This document shows, piece after piece, positions 15,719 to 24,547 of a DNA stretch of 64,000 bases (its first letter is position 1; each line of letters starts with the position of its first letter). Source of the DNA: Acidobacteriota bacterium (GTDB taxonomy: Bacteria; Acidobacteriota; Terriglobia; Terriglobales; Acidobacteriaceae); the NCBI GenBank assembly GCA_021780315.1, contig JAJXYY010000024.1:1-64000 (forward strand). Direction: 5' to 3'. Both the position numbers and the translations under genes were made by a program. The notes below the pieces were generated by a model. It had not been told where the DNA came from. It did not search any database and saw only the letters and a list, made by a program, of their open reading frames with translations.

Positions 15719-17206
15719 ATGAGAGTTTTTGTCGCCTCGCTATTTTTGACTACAGTTGCTTCGCTGGGACAAACGTCAGTTCCGTCTGCTCCCAAGCCTG
15801 CTGTAACGGGCAAATTGCCGTTTAGCGTGAGTGTGTACGACCGGACGCGTGTGGATACATGGCAGTGGTTTGCGGCGCCTCCGGAGACGGAGACGTACGG
15901 TTATGTCGAGTCGCTGGTGCGGCTGGGGATAGCGCAGCGGATCAAGCATGTGGACTGGCAGTTGGAGTTGTCGCAACCAGCGATGCTGGCGCTGCCGAGT
16001 GCGTCGATCTCACCGGTTGCCGCACAGGGACAGTTGGGGCTGGGAGGCACGTACTATGCCTCGAACGGGAACAACTCGTATCCTGCCGCGGCTTCGCTGA
16101 AGCAGGGATTTGTGCGGTACCACTTTCCGGGCGAGGACAAGTCGGTACGGTTGGGACGGTTTGAGTTCTTTGATGGTCAGGAGTTACAGCCGAAGAATGT
16201 TGCGATGAGTTGGTTGCAGACAAACCGGATTGCACAACGGTTGATCGGCAACTTTGGATTTTCCAATGCGCAGCGGAGTTTTGATGGAATCGACGCACAC
16301 TACGGTGGTAGCGACTGGGATGTCACTGGGATGGCGGCAAGGGCTGATCAGGGTGTGTTCAACATGAATGCAAATCCAGAGCTGAACGTGGATTTGCAGT
16401 ATCTGGCGTTGAGCCGGTTTGAATTAAAGCGGCATTTGCTGTGGCGTGTTTTTGGAATTGGATACCATGACGGTCGGACGGGAGTTTTAAAGACGGACAA
16501 TCGTCCATTGGCAGTGCGCACCGCAGACCATCACAATATTCGTGTGGGCAGCTACGGCGGGGATGTGTTGACTGTGGCACCTGCAGGTCGCGGGCAGTTT
16601 GATTTTCTGGCCTGGGGCGTATTGCAGAATGGCAACTGGGGCGTTCAGCATCATAGCGCGGGAGCGGTGGCGGTTGAAGGTGGGTACCAGTTTACTAAGG
16701 TCGCTTCGCAGCCGTGGGTACGTGGCGGATTCTATCGTGGGACGGGCGATAACAACCCGAATGACGATCAACACAATACGTTCTTCCAGGTGGCTCCGAC
16801 TCCTCGTGTGTATGCGCGGTTTCCATTCTTCAATTTGATGAACAACAAAGACCAGTTCGTCCAAGTGATTGATAAACCGACCAAGAAGCTTGAGTTGCGT
16901 GGCGATCTGCACTGGTTGCAACTGACCTCTGCCAACGATCTTTGGTACCAAGGCGGTGGTGCATTCGACAACAAGGTATTTGGCTTTGTGGGTCGGCCGG
17001 CGAATAGCCACTCGAGCTTTATTTCGTTGGCGGACATTAGCGCGGACTGGCAGGCTACTCATACTCTGGCGTTGAACTTTTACTATGGCCATGCGTGGGG
17101 AAAGTCGGTAGTACGCTCAATTTATCCGACCGGTAGTACAACCCAGTTTGGGTATGTTGAGATGGTTTACCGGTGGGGTGCTGCACAAAGGGCAGCGAGC
17201 AAGTAG
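15719..17206 (+). CDS. Alginate-export-type outer-membrane porin
   Basis: I place the start at ATG 15719 (MRVFVASLFLTTVASLGQ, a signal peptide) with GGAGA just upstream; the track ORF adds 58 improbable residues. The mature protein of about 475 residues is beta-rich with an alginate_exp-like pattern (RLGRFEFFDGQE, LQTNRIAQRLIGNFGF, WQATHTLALNFYYGHAWGKSVV) and ends FGYVEMVYRWGAAQRAASK. Such 16-18-stranded porins pass small anions or sugars. Its place between the nitrate operon and the HemD-GAF-ANTAR regulator suggests outer-membrane uptake of nitrate, but that is inference. Confidence 0.75.
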   Translation: MRVFVASLFLTTVASLGQTSVPSAPKPAVTGKLPFSVSVYDRTRVDTWQWFAAPPETETYGYVESLVRLGIAQRIKHVDWQLELSQPAMLALPSASISPVAAQGQLGLGGTYYASNGNNSYPAAASLKQGFVRYHFPGEDKSVRLGRFEFFDGQELQPKNVAMSWLQTNRIAQRLIGNFGFSNAQRSFDGIDAHYGGSDWDVTGMAARADQGVFNMNANPELNVDLQYLALSRFELKRHLLWRVFGIGYHDGRTGVLKTDNRPLAVRTADHHNIRVGSYGGDVLTVAPAGRGQFDFLAWGVLQNGNWGVQHHSAGAVAVEGGYQFTKVASQPWVRGGFYRGTGDNNPNDDQHNTFFQVAPTPRVYARFPFFNLMNNKDQFVQVIDKPTKKLELRGDLHWLQLTSANDLWYQGGGAFDNKVFGFVGRPANSHSSFISLADISADWQATHTLALNFYYGHAWGKSVVRSIYPTGSTTQFGYVEMVYRWGAAQRAASK

Positions 17207-17266
17207 GCGGAGTGGCGGCGAATATGTTGTTGAATTAGATGTTTTTGCGCAGGCTGTGCGGCGCGT

Positions 17267-17296
17267 CAGAACCGGTACTGCAAGGTGCCGGTTCTG
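17267..17296 (+). terminator. 12-bp stem-loop after the porin gene
   Basis: CAGAACCGGTAC pairs with GTGCCGGTTCTG (one G-U) around the loop TGCAAG. No U tract follows (TCGTGC), so it may be a 3'-end stabiliser, a terminator, or a leader element of the next gene. Confidence 0.5.
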
Positions 17297-17509
17297 TCGT
17301 GCGTCCAGCGGCAATGAAGTGTGGGTTGGGCGAGACGATTTTGTCTGGAGCGCACTTAGCCGCTAGTATCGTGAACAACAGATGAATCGACAGATGCCTG
17401 GGATTGATTGGAAGTGCAACAGGGACGACTGCAGAGCAGGTTTGGCTGCTGTCCGAATAGATTGCGCGCTGAGATTTGACGTTTTATAGATTGTCTTTTG
17501 GGAGAATGT

Positions 17510-19192
17510 ATGGCTCACGCGAGCTTCGACGGACTACGAGTTTTGTCACTGGAGTCACGTCGAGCAAAAGAAGTTGCGAAGTTAATTCGCACATATGGCG
17601 GAGAGGCCTTTGTTGTGCCTTCAATGCGTGAGGTTGGGCTGGAGTCGAATCATCAGGCGTTAGAGTTTTCGGATCGTTTAGTGGCTGGTGATTTTGATCT
17701 GGTACTTTTTTTTACGGGTGTTGGGGTGCGTGCGTTGGTGGACATAGCCGCGACGCGACATCCGCGGGAAGAGTTTCTGGATGCGTTGCGCAAAGTTAAG
17801 GTCGGTGCACGCGGACCGAAGCCTGTGGCGGCGTTGCGGGAGTTGAAGATTCCAGTGACGGCGACGGCATCGGAACCTGCGACCTGGCGCGAGATGATGG
17901 CGGCGTTGGAGATGGAGTTTGGAAGTTCTCTGAGCGAGTTTCGGGTGGCCGTGCAGGAGTATGGGGCTTCGAATCCCGAGTTTTTAGCGGAGTTGACGGA
18001 CCGTTGTGCCGAAGTGACGAAGGTTCCGGTGTACCAGTGGGCGTTGCCTGAAGACCTTCGTCCGCTGCGGGAGTGTGTTCTGGGAATTGCGAACGGTAGC
18101 ATCGATGTGGTGCTGTTTATGACGGCGGTGCAGGTGATCCATCTATTTCAGGTTGCGGAAGAGATGGGGTTTCGGGAGGAGTTGCGAGCGGGGTTGTTGT
18201 CCACTGTGGTGGTGTCCATTGGTCCGACGACCACGGAGGAGTTGGCGCAGTATCAGATTGTCCCTGATTTTGAGCCTTCGAGGCCGAAGATGGGTTTTAT
18301 CGTGAATGAAGCGGCCCAGTACTCGGCCAAGATATTGAAGGAGAAGCGAAGTGGGATTGCGAGTATTGCAATCAAGCCTGCGGCTACGACGACGTTGAAT
18401 GTGACTGCGGCCAAGAGTGCCAGAGGCGTTCCGCGGGTGGCTGCTTCTTCGCCGACGATGGCTGGTTTCCGGGATGGGCTGACGTCGATCGATTTTCTGC
18501 ATGAGGTGAGCAGCCGGATTGCTGCGGCTGACTCGTTTCACGTAGTGCTGGCCAGCATTGTCGATTTTGTGACGACTGTGATCCCTTGTGATTCATGTTT
18601 TATCTATGTGCAGGAGCATGACAAGCTCGTGCTGCGCGCGTCGAAGAATCCGCATGCGGATCTAGTGGATCAGTTGGGCGTGCAGGTTGGGCAGGGAATC
18701 ACTGGCTGGGTTGCCGAGCATCGTGAGCCTGTGGCGATTGCTTCTGGTGCGTCGAATGATTCTCGGTTTGTGATCTTTCGAAATTTACCAGAGGACCATT
18801 TTGAGGCGATTCTGTGTACGCCGATTCTGTGTGCGAACCGCGTGGTTGGGGTGATCAATCTACAGCATCGGTTGACCTATGCGCATACGTCGGAGCAGGT
18901 ACGCTTGCTGTCGATGTTGGGATTTCTGGTGGGTGCGGAGATTGAACGCACGCGACTGGAGACGGAAAACGTGCAGTTGGCAGGCCGCTTGGAGGCACGC
19001 AAGGTGCTGGATCGGGCGAAGGGAATTCTGCAGCGCGATCTGGGGATCAGCGAGGAGGAGGCGTATCGCACGATGCAGCGGGAGAGCCGGCAGCGGCGCA
19101 AGTCGATGCGTGAGATTGCAGATGCGATTGTGCTGGGGGATGACCTAAAGAAGGGGCAGCAGGATGATGAGCACAAGCGTGCTCGCGTGTAA
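17510..19192 (+). CDS. HemD-like / GAF / ANTAR fusion regulator
   Basis: The ATG at 17510 with GGGAGA upstream is preferred over the listed TTG at 17498; 560 residues. Residues about 8-275 form a uroporphyrinogen-III synthase (HemD) fold of the type found in NnaR-like regulators (RGPKPVAALREL, VPVYQWALPEDLRPL, SIGPTTTEELAQY, PSRPKMGFIVNEAA). Residues about 325-475 are a GAF domain (VQVGQGITGWVAEHREPVAI, ILCTPILCANRVVGVINLQ). Residues about 485-545 are an ANTAR RNA-binding domain (EARKVLDRAKGILQRDLGISEEEAYRTMQ, MREIADAIVL). ANTAR proteins bind paired hairpins in mRNA leaders and prevent termination. Neighbours are nitrate and sulfate assimilation genes, so a siroheme/nitrate-linked regulator is likely; it may or may not retain synthase activity. 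Confidence 0.88.
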   Translation: MAHASFDGLRVLSLESRRAKEVAKLIRTYGGEAFVVPSMREVGLESNHQALEFSDRLVAGDFDLVLFFTGVGVRALVDIAATRHPREEFLDALRKVKVGARGPKPVAALRELKIPVTATASEPATWREMMAALEMEFGSSLSEFRVAVQEYGASNPEFLAELTDRCAEVTKVPVYQWALPEDLRPLRECVLGIANGSIDVVLFMTAVQVIHLFQVAEEMGFREELRAGLLSTVVVSIGPTTTEELAQYQIVPDFEPSRPKMGFIVNEAAQYSAKILKEKRSGIASIAIKPAATTTLNVTAAKSARGVPRVAASSPTMAGFRDGLTSIDFLHEVSSRIAAADSFHVVLASIVDFVTTVIPCDSCFIYVQEHDKLVLRASKNPHADLVDQLGVQVGQGITGWVAEHREPVAIASGASNDSRFVIFRNLPEDHFEAILCTPILCANRVVGVINLQHRLTYAHTSEQVRLLSMLGFLVGAEIERTRLETENVQLAGRLEARKVLDRAKGILQRDLGISEEEAYRTMQRESRQRRKSMREIADAIVLGDDLKKGQQDDEHKRARV

Positions 19193-19230
19193 TGCAACGA
19201 TATCGTCCGCCCGTCGCACTTAGTTCAATG

Positions 19231-19236
19231 TTGACA
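19231..19236 (+). promoter_or_regulatory. TTGACA -35-like element upstream of cysD
   Basis: A perfect TTGACA lies 246 bp before cysD, but the -10 candidate at 18-bp spacing (AGGCTA) is weak. It would produce a long leader carrying the 19393-19431 hairpin. Confidence 0.3.
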
Positions 19237-19392
19237 AAGTATCTGTAGTCGTTCAGGCTAGTAAGCAATGGTTATCACTTCCACCACGATGGCATGTTGC
19301 ATGTACGGCACGATGTGTTGCTGTATGGCATGTGCACGTGGGTGTGAGTGTTGTTGATAGCTATCTAAATCTATCTCGATAACTCGAAACAC

Positions 19393-19431
19393 AAGCCCCC
19401 ACACTCTGCAGTTCAGGAATGTGGGCTTTTT
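19393..19431 (+). terminator. Terminator/attenuator hairpin before cysD
   Basis: AAGCCC(CC)ACA pairs with TGTGGGCTT, two C residues bulged, followed by TTTTT. It sits between the regulator stop (19192) and cysD (19477). It could simply end the regulator transcript or act as an attenuator in the cys leader. Confidence 0.65.
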
Positions 19432-19476
19432 GTTTTGTGCTACTCCGCTTTCTCACTACTTTAGACAGGATTGATT

Positions 19477-20415
19477 ATGGGATCTTCCGCAACGCTGGAA
19501 ATGGTCGTGCCGAGTGCCGCGAAGCTGAGTCATCTGCAGATGCTGGAGGCGGAGAGTATTCATATCTTCCGCGAGGTGGCATCGGAGTTTCAGAAGCCGG
19601 TGATGTTGTATTCGATCGGCAAGGACTCGTCGGTGATGTTGCGCCTGGCGCAGAAGGCATTTTTCCCTGGACCGATACCGTTTCCTCTGTTGCATGTGGA
19701 CACGGGATACAAGTTCAACGAGATGATTACGTTTCGCGATGAGCAGGCGGCCTCGCTGGGGCTGGATCTGCGGGTGTGGCGAAATGAGCAGGCACTGGCG
19801 GATGGAGCGAATCCGGTACGACTGGGGACGCAGCGGTGCTGCGGTCTGCTGAAGACGACCGCTTTGCTGGATGGCTTGCGGGCGCATGGCTTCGATGCTG
19901 CGTTTGGCGGTGCACGGCGCGATGAAGAGAAGTCCCGTGCGAAGGAGCGGATCTTTTCGTTCCGCGACCGGGCGGGCCAGTGGGATCCGAAGAACCAGCG
20001 TCCGGAGGTTTGGAACCACTACAACGGGCGGATCTCACCGGGGGAGAGCATTCGTGTGTTTCCTTTATCGAACTGGACGGAGTTGGACATCTGGCACTAC
20101 ATCCTGCTGGAGGAGATACCGATTGTGCCGCTGTACTTCGCGAAGGAGCGACGGATGATTGTGCGGGCGGACAGCCTGATTCCGGTGGAGCAGACGTTTG
20201 TACATGGCCTGCCGGGTGAGGAGCAATGGGTGCGTTCGCGGCTGCGTTCGCTGGGGTGCAGTCCTTGCACGGGCGCCATACGGTCGGATGCGGATACGAT
20301 TCCGAAGATCATTGCCGAGTTGGTTTCGTTTCGATCATCGGAGCGTGCGAATCGAGTGATTGACCACGACCAAGACGGATCGATGGAGATCAAGAAACGC
20401 GAGGGGTATTTCTAA
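19477..20415 (+). CDS. cysD: Sulfate adenylyltransferase subunit 2
   Basis: The start is the ATG at 19477 (MGSSATLEM) with ACAGGA upstream; 312 residues. The PP-loop ATP-binding motif is [14 protein letters not shown], followed by [31 protein letters not shown] and the C-terminal [13 protein letters not shown] typical of CysD. With CysN it adenylates sulfate to APS. Its stop abuts the cysN ATG without a gap, giving the coupled order cysD-cysN-cysH. Confidence 0.96.
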   Translation: MGSSATLEMVVPSAAKLSHLQMLEAESIHIFREVASEFQKPVMLYSIGKDSSVMLRLAQKAFFPGPIPFPLLHVDTGYKFNEMITFRDEQAASLGLDLRVWRNEQALADGANPVRLGTQRCCGLLKTTALLDGLRAHGFDAAFGGARRDEEKSRAKERIFSFRDRAGQWDPKNQRPEVWNHYNGRISPGESIRVFPLSNWTELDIWHYILLEEIPIVPLYFAKERRMIVRADSLIPVEQTFVHGLPGEEQWVRSRLRSLGCSPCTGAIRSDADTIPKIIAELVSFRSSERANRVIDHDQDGSMEIKKREGYF

Positions 20416-22077
20416 ATGACGACTACCGGTGGAATGTTGGATAGCGAGCAGAGTGAGTTTGCGATCGAAGAGTTTTTGGCGCTGGAACAGACGAAAGACC
20501 TGCTGCGTTTTAGTACAGCGGGTAGCGTGGATGATGGAAAGTCGACTTTGATTGGGCGACTGTTGTACGACTCGCGCAATGTTTACGAAGACCAAGTACG
20601 AGCGGTTACGGGCACGCGGGTCGGACAGAAACATGGCGTGATCGACTTTGCACAATTGACCGATGGACTGCGTGCGGAGCGCGAGCAGGGTATTACGATC
20701 GACGTTGCATATCGCTATTTCTCGACGCAGCGGCGAAAGTTCATTATTGCGGATACCCCGGGCCATGAGCAGTACACGCGAAATATGGCGACTGGCGCGT
20801 CTACGGCGGACCTGGCGATCATCCTTATTGATGCGCGGAAGGGGATTCTTACGCAGTCGCGGAGGCATGCGTATATTGCGTCGCTGCTGGGGATTCGTCA
20901 TCTGGTGGCAGCGGTGAACAAGATGGATCTGGTTGAGTTTTCCGAGGAGGTATACCGGAGTATTGAAGGGGAGCTGGAGGAGCTGGTTGCTAGCTTCGGA
21001 CGGGCCAAGCTCGTGACGATTCCGGTGAGTGCACTGGACGGCGACAACGTAGTTGAAGCCAGCGAGCGTATGCCGTGGTATACGGGGCCGACGCTGTTGG
21101 AGCATCTGGAGGCTGTACCGGTGTGGAAGGAAGAGGCCAGCCAGGCGTTGCGCCTGCCGGTGCAGCGGGTGATTCGGCCGGACCAGAATTATCGCGGATT
21201 TGCCGGGCAGATAGCCGCAGGCACGGTGCGTAAGGGAGATGTTGTGGCGGTGTTGCCGTCGGGACAGTCAAGCCGGATTGCATCGATCACTACGTTTCAT
21301 GGGGATTTGGACGAGGCCAGTGCGCCACTTTCGATTGCGGTGACGCTGGAGGATGAGTTGGATATCAGTCGCGGCGATGTGCTCGTTGACGCAACGCGAT
21401 TACCGCAGCAATCAAGTTCGCTGGAGGCGTCGCTGGTATGGTTCGACGGGGATCGGCTGGAGACGCATAAGCCTTATCTGCTGAAGCATGGAGCGCAGAC
21501 GGTGAGTGCGCGCGTGAGTCGGGTACTGCATCGCACCAACATCCAGACTGTGACAGCGGAGGCGGTAAGTTCGCTGGCGATGAATGATATTGGCGTGGTT
21601 CAGGTTGAGCTGATTCGCCCGATTTTTTTCGACGCTTACGAGGAAAACCGTGCGAGCGGGAGTTTTATCCTGATCGATCCGGTGACGAATGCGACTGTGG
21701 CTGCGGGGATGATTCGCGGCGGGCTGCAGGCTGCAGGGAGTGGAGATGTGGCGCGGCAGAAGGCGGGGGTGATCTTCGCTGAGGATGATTCGATGGCTGC
21801 TGCCGTGGAGTCGATTTTGTTGGCGGAGGGATGGCCGGTAGTTACGACGTGTGTGCAGGATGAGCAACTGTTGCGAGCTTTGCTGAGCCTGAGAGTGGCG
21901 GTGATCGTCCGTGCTACCGGGGGAGATGGATTGAACCTGAACGGCTTGAACGTACTGCATGTGAGCGATTTTGTTGGTCAAGACGGCGCAGTCGAAGACG
22001 GTGACGCTGCGGCTGCCGTGGTCGATGCGCTACGAAACTGGAGCGGAGTTGCCGGTCAAAAAGGAGATGGACGATGA
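20416..22077 (+). CDS. cysN: Sulfate adenylyltransferase subunit 1 (GTPase) with an unusual C-terminal extension
   Basis: EF-Tu-like GTPase with G1 GSVDDGKST, G3 DTPGHEQY, G4 NKMD and the following beta-barrel domains; it drives the CysD reaction by GTP hydrolysis. At 553 residues it is about 80-100 longer than ordinary CysN. The extra part (roughly residue 440 onward: AEDDSMAAAVESILLAEGW, LLRALLSLRVAVIVRATGG) has no P-loop, so it is not a working APS kinase; it may be a decayed CysC-like domain or something new. It overlaps the cysH start by four bases (ATGA). Confidence 0.93.
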   Translation: MTTTGGMLDSEQSEFAIEEFLALEQTKDLLRFSTAGSVDDGKSTLIGRLLYDSRNVYEDQVRAVTGTRVGQKHGVIDFAQLTDGLRAEREQGITIDVAYRYFSTQRRKFIIADTPGHEQYTRNMATGASTADLAIILIDARKGILTQSRRHAYIASLLGIRHLVAAVNKMDLVEFSEEVYRSIEGELEELVASFGRAKLVTIPVSALDGDNVVEASERMPWYTGPTLLEHLEAVPVWKEEASQALRLPVQRVIRPDQNYRGFAGQIAAGTVRKGDVVAVLPSGQSSRIASITTFHGDLDEASAPLSIAVTLEDELDISRGDVLVDATRLPQQSSSLEASLVWFDGDRLETHKPYLLKHGAQTVSARVSRVLHRTNIQTVTAEAVSSLAMNDIGVVQVELIRPIFFDAYEENRASGSFILIDPVTNATVAAGMIRGGLQAAGSGDVARQKAGVIFAEDDSMAAAVESILLAEGWPVVTTCVQDEQLLRALLSLRVAVIVRATGGDGLNLNGLNVLHVSDFVGQDGAVEDGDAAAAVVDALRNWSGVAGQKGDGR

Positions 22078-22784
22078 GTGAATTCGCTTTGACGTATCAG
22101 CAGAAAGTTGCTGCAGCCCATGCACTTGTGGAACTCGAGTTAGAGCGTGGGGGAACAGATGTTTGCGTGACGAGCAGCTTCCAAGCTGAGGACGTGGTGG
22201 TGCTGCAGATGGTTCGGCAGATACTGCCAGAGGTGCCGGTGATCTTTCTTGACACGGGTTATCACTTTGCTGAGGTTTATTCGTATCGGGATGCAATGGC
22301 GCGAACGTGGTCGCTGAACCTGACGAGTCTGCAACCGGAGTTGACGGTAGCAGAGCAGGAGAGCAAGTTCGGGATTCTGAACCAAAGTGATCCGGGGCGT
22401 TGCTGCGGGATGCGGAAGGTGACGCCGTTATTTGCGGCACTGGATCAGTACCGATTGTGGTTTACGGGACTGCGACGAGAGCAGGCCAAGAGCCGTGCCG
22501 CACTGCAGATCGTGGAAGATTTTCGGTTGCCAACGGGGCGGGATATTCGCAAGATCAGTCCGTTGACGGATTGGACGACGAAGGATGTGTGGAGCTTTGC
22601 GGCTGAGCAGGGTATTCCACTTCTGAGTTTGTATGACAAGGGCTATTCGAGCATTGGGTGTGAGCCGTGTACGAGCCTGCCAATGGACCCGAACGATCCG
22701 CGTTCCGGACGTTGGGGCGGGCAGAAACAGGAGTGTGGGATTCATCTACAGCCAAGCCGGAGTAGCGAACAAGAAAGCGTGTGA
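22074..22784 (+). CDS. cysH: Assimilatory adenylyl-sulfate (APS) reductase, [4Fe-4S] type
   Basis: This 236-residue PP-loop reductase contains both cysteine pairs that bind a [4Fe-4S] cluster (GRCCGMRK and GCEPCT) plus the catalytic ECGIH near the C-terminus. These pairs mark enzymes that use APS directly rather than PAPS, consistent with no APS kinase gene nearby. It makes sulfite, with electrons from thioredoxin. It overlaps cysN by four bases and the downstream TauE gene by four bases (GTGA). Confidence 0.94.
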   Translation: MSEFALTYQQKVAAAHALVELELERGGTDVCVTSSFQAEDVVVLQMVRQILPEVPVIFLDTGYHFAEVYSYRDAMARTWSLNLTSLQPELTVAEQESKFGILNQSDPGRCCGMRKVTPLFAALDQYRLWFTGLRREQAKSRAALQIVEDFRLPTGRDIRKISPLTDWTTKDVWSFAAEQGIPLLSLYDKGYSSIGCEPCTSLPMDPNDPRSGRWGGQKQECGIHLQPSRSSEQESV

Positions 22785-23539
22785 TTGTGGACTTTTTGAT
22801 TGGATTTGTTATTGCGGTGGTGATTGCATTGACCGGAGTGGGGGCGGGTGTGATTACCGCTCCGCTGCTGATCCTGTTCCTGGGGGTTCCGGTAGAGGTA
22901 GCGGTGAGCACGGCGCTGGCCTACTCGGCGATTGTGAAGTTGATTGTGGTTCCGGTGCAGGTGGTTCGTAAGCAGGTGTCGTACCGTGTGCTGGGGATGA
23001 TGCTAATGGGGGGCTTGCCGGGAGTGGTGGCCGGTTCGCTTCTGTTTAAGCATGTTGCGATGCACGGACCACGAACGGTGCTGTACTTTGTGCTGGGCGC
23101 GATCATTATGTTTACTTCGGGATGGCATTTGTTTCGGCACTTTCGTCCGGCGGGAATTGCGCGGCCGGTGGTGGAGCGACCAAGATGGATTGCGGCGATC
23201 ATGCTGCCAATTGGGGCTGAGGTTGGATTTTCTTCGTCTGGGGCCGGGGCTTTGGGTACGGTTGCGTTGCTGAGTTTGACGTCATTGACGGCCGCGCAGG
23301 TGGTGGGGACGGACCTGGCGTTTGGGTTGTGCATTGCGTTGGCTGGAACGGGAGTTCACCTGATTGGTGGGACTTACGCCGGGCCGCTGTTATTGAAGAT
23401 GGCGATGGGTGGTGTGGCGGGCGGAGTTGTAGGAAGTACTGCGGCACCGAAGATTCCAAACCGTAAGCTGCGGTTTGCGTTGTCGGTGTGGCTGATGATG
23501 ATTGGGCTGCAGTTCTGCTACCAGGCGGCGATGAAGTAG
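22781..23539 (+). CDS. TauE/SafE family sulfite/sulfur-anion permease
   Basis: This 252-residue integral membrane protein has about eight helices and the family motifs GVGAGVITAPLLILFLGVP near the N-terminus and VGFSSSGAGALGTVALLSLT in the second half. TauE/SafE proteins move sulfite, sulfoacetate or related anions. The GTG start overlaps the cysH stop, so it belongs to the cys operon, where it may import sulfate or relieve sulfite excess. No CysTWA or SulP sulfate transporter is in the window. Confidence 0.88.
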   Translation: MIVDFLIGFVIAVVIALTGVGAGVITAPLLILFLGVPVEVAVSTALAYSAIVKLIVVPVQVVRKQVSYRVLGMMLMGGLPGVVAGSLLFKHVAMHGPRTVLYFVLGAIIMFTSGWHLFRHFRPAGIARPVVERPRWIAAIMLPIGAEVGFSSSGAGALGTVALLSLTSLTAAQVVGTDLAFGLCIALAGTGVHLIGGTYAGPLLLKMAMGGVAGGVVGSTAAPKIPNRKLRFALSVWLMMIGLQFCYQAAMK

Positions 23540-23638
23540 CGATATTAGCGCCCGGATATTTCGACAGCAGGTGATGCGCTGTAGTAGAACGGCATATATC
23601 TGATTTTCAGAGATGCTGGTTGAGAGCGAAGGATTTCC

Positions 23639-24400
23639 ATGTTGAGCCTTGCTGGTAAATGTGCGGTGGTGATTGGCGGGACCTCGGGAATAGGACGAGC
23701 GATTGCGCTGGGGTTGGCTGGAGCGGGTGCGAACGTGGTTGCGAGTTCGCGGTTGGCGCAGGGGGTGGAGTCCACGGCTCATGCGATTGAGGCCGAAGGT
23801 CGTAAGACGCTGCGGGTGACGTCGGATGTTTTGGACCGGAGTTCACTGGAGGAGTTGGAGCGTGCGGTGGTGGGAGAGTTTGGGCGGGTTGATATTCTGG
23901 TGAATTCTGCGGGCATTACCAAGCGCATATCGACACTGGAGTGTCCGGAGGCGCTGTGGGAAGGGATTATGGCAGTGAACCTGAAGGGAACCTTGCGGGG
24001 CTGCCAGGTGTTTGGGCAGCGGATGCTTGAGCAGGGGTACGGACGGATTATCAATATTGCTTCGCTATCGACCTTTGTTGCGTTTCGGGAGGTTGCGGCG
24101 TACGGAGCGAGTAAGGCTGCTGTGGGTGCTTTGACGCGATCGCTGGCAGTGGAGTGGGCGTCACAGGGGGTGTGCGTGAATGCAATTGCGCCAGGGATAT
24201 TCCCGACAGATCTAAATCGTGATCTGCTGAATTCTCCTCGTGGACGAGAGTTATTGCAGCGGACGCCGATGCAGCGTTTTGGAGCGGTGGAGGAGTTGGC
24301 GGGGACCGCTGTGTTTCTAGCGTCGGATGAGGCATCATTTGTAACTGGCCAAATATTTTCAGTGGATGGTGGTTATTTGGCCAGTGGGGTGAATCAGTAG
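23639..24400 (+). CDS. Short-chain dehydrogenase/reductase (gluconate/mannonate dehydrogenase-like)
   Basis: This 253-residue classical SDR has TSGIGRAI (cofactor glycines), NSAGI (NNAG variant) and active-site YGASK. The C-terminal DGGYLASG is typical of KduD/gluconate 5-dehydrogenase-like enzymes. AAGGA precedes the ATG. It is co-oriented with the GH3 and ManD genes; a role as mannonate or deoxyuronate oxidoreductase feeding ManD is plausible, but substrate cannot be read from sequence. Confidence 0.85.
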   Translation: MLSLAGKCAVVIGGTSGIGRAIALGLAGAGANVVASSRLAQGVESTAHAIEAEGRKTLRVTSDVLDRSSLEELERAVVGEFGRVDILVNSAGITKRISTLECPEALWEGIMAVNLKGTLRGCQVFGQRMLEQGYGRIINIASLSTFVAFREVAAYGASKAAVGALTRSLAVEWASQGVCVNAIAPGIFPTDLNRDLLNSPRGRELLQRTPMQRFGAVEELAGTAVFLASDEASFVTGQIFSVDGGYLASGVNQ

Positions 24401-24547
24401 GTGTAGGAGGCTTGCAGTTGCCGGTCTCGCGGCAGCTCTGCTGATTATTTTTGCGATGACGTGGGATGAAATCGGGAAGCAGAGTATCTTGATCAGGTGC
24501 CGATTTATCGGAATTCTGTAGTCTCTACGAACTATAAGGAGTTGCCT

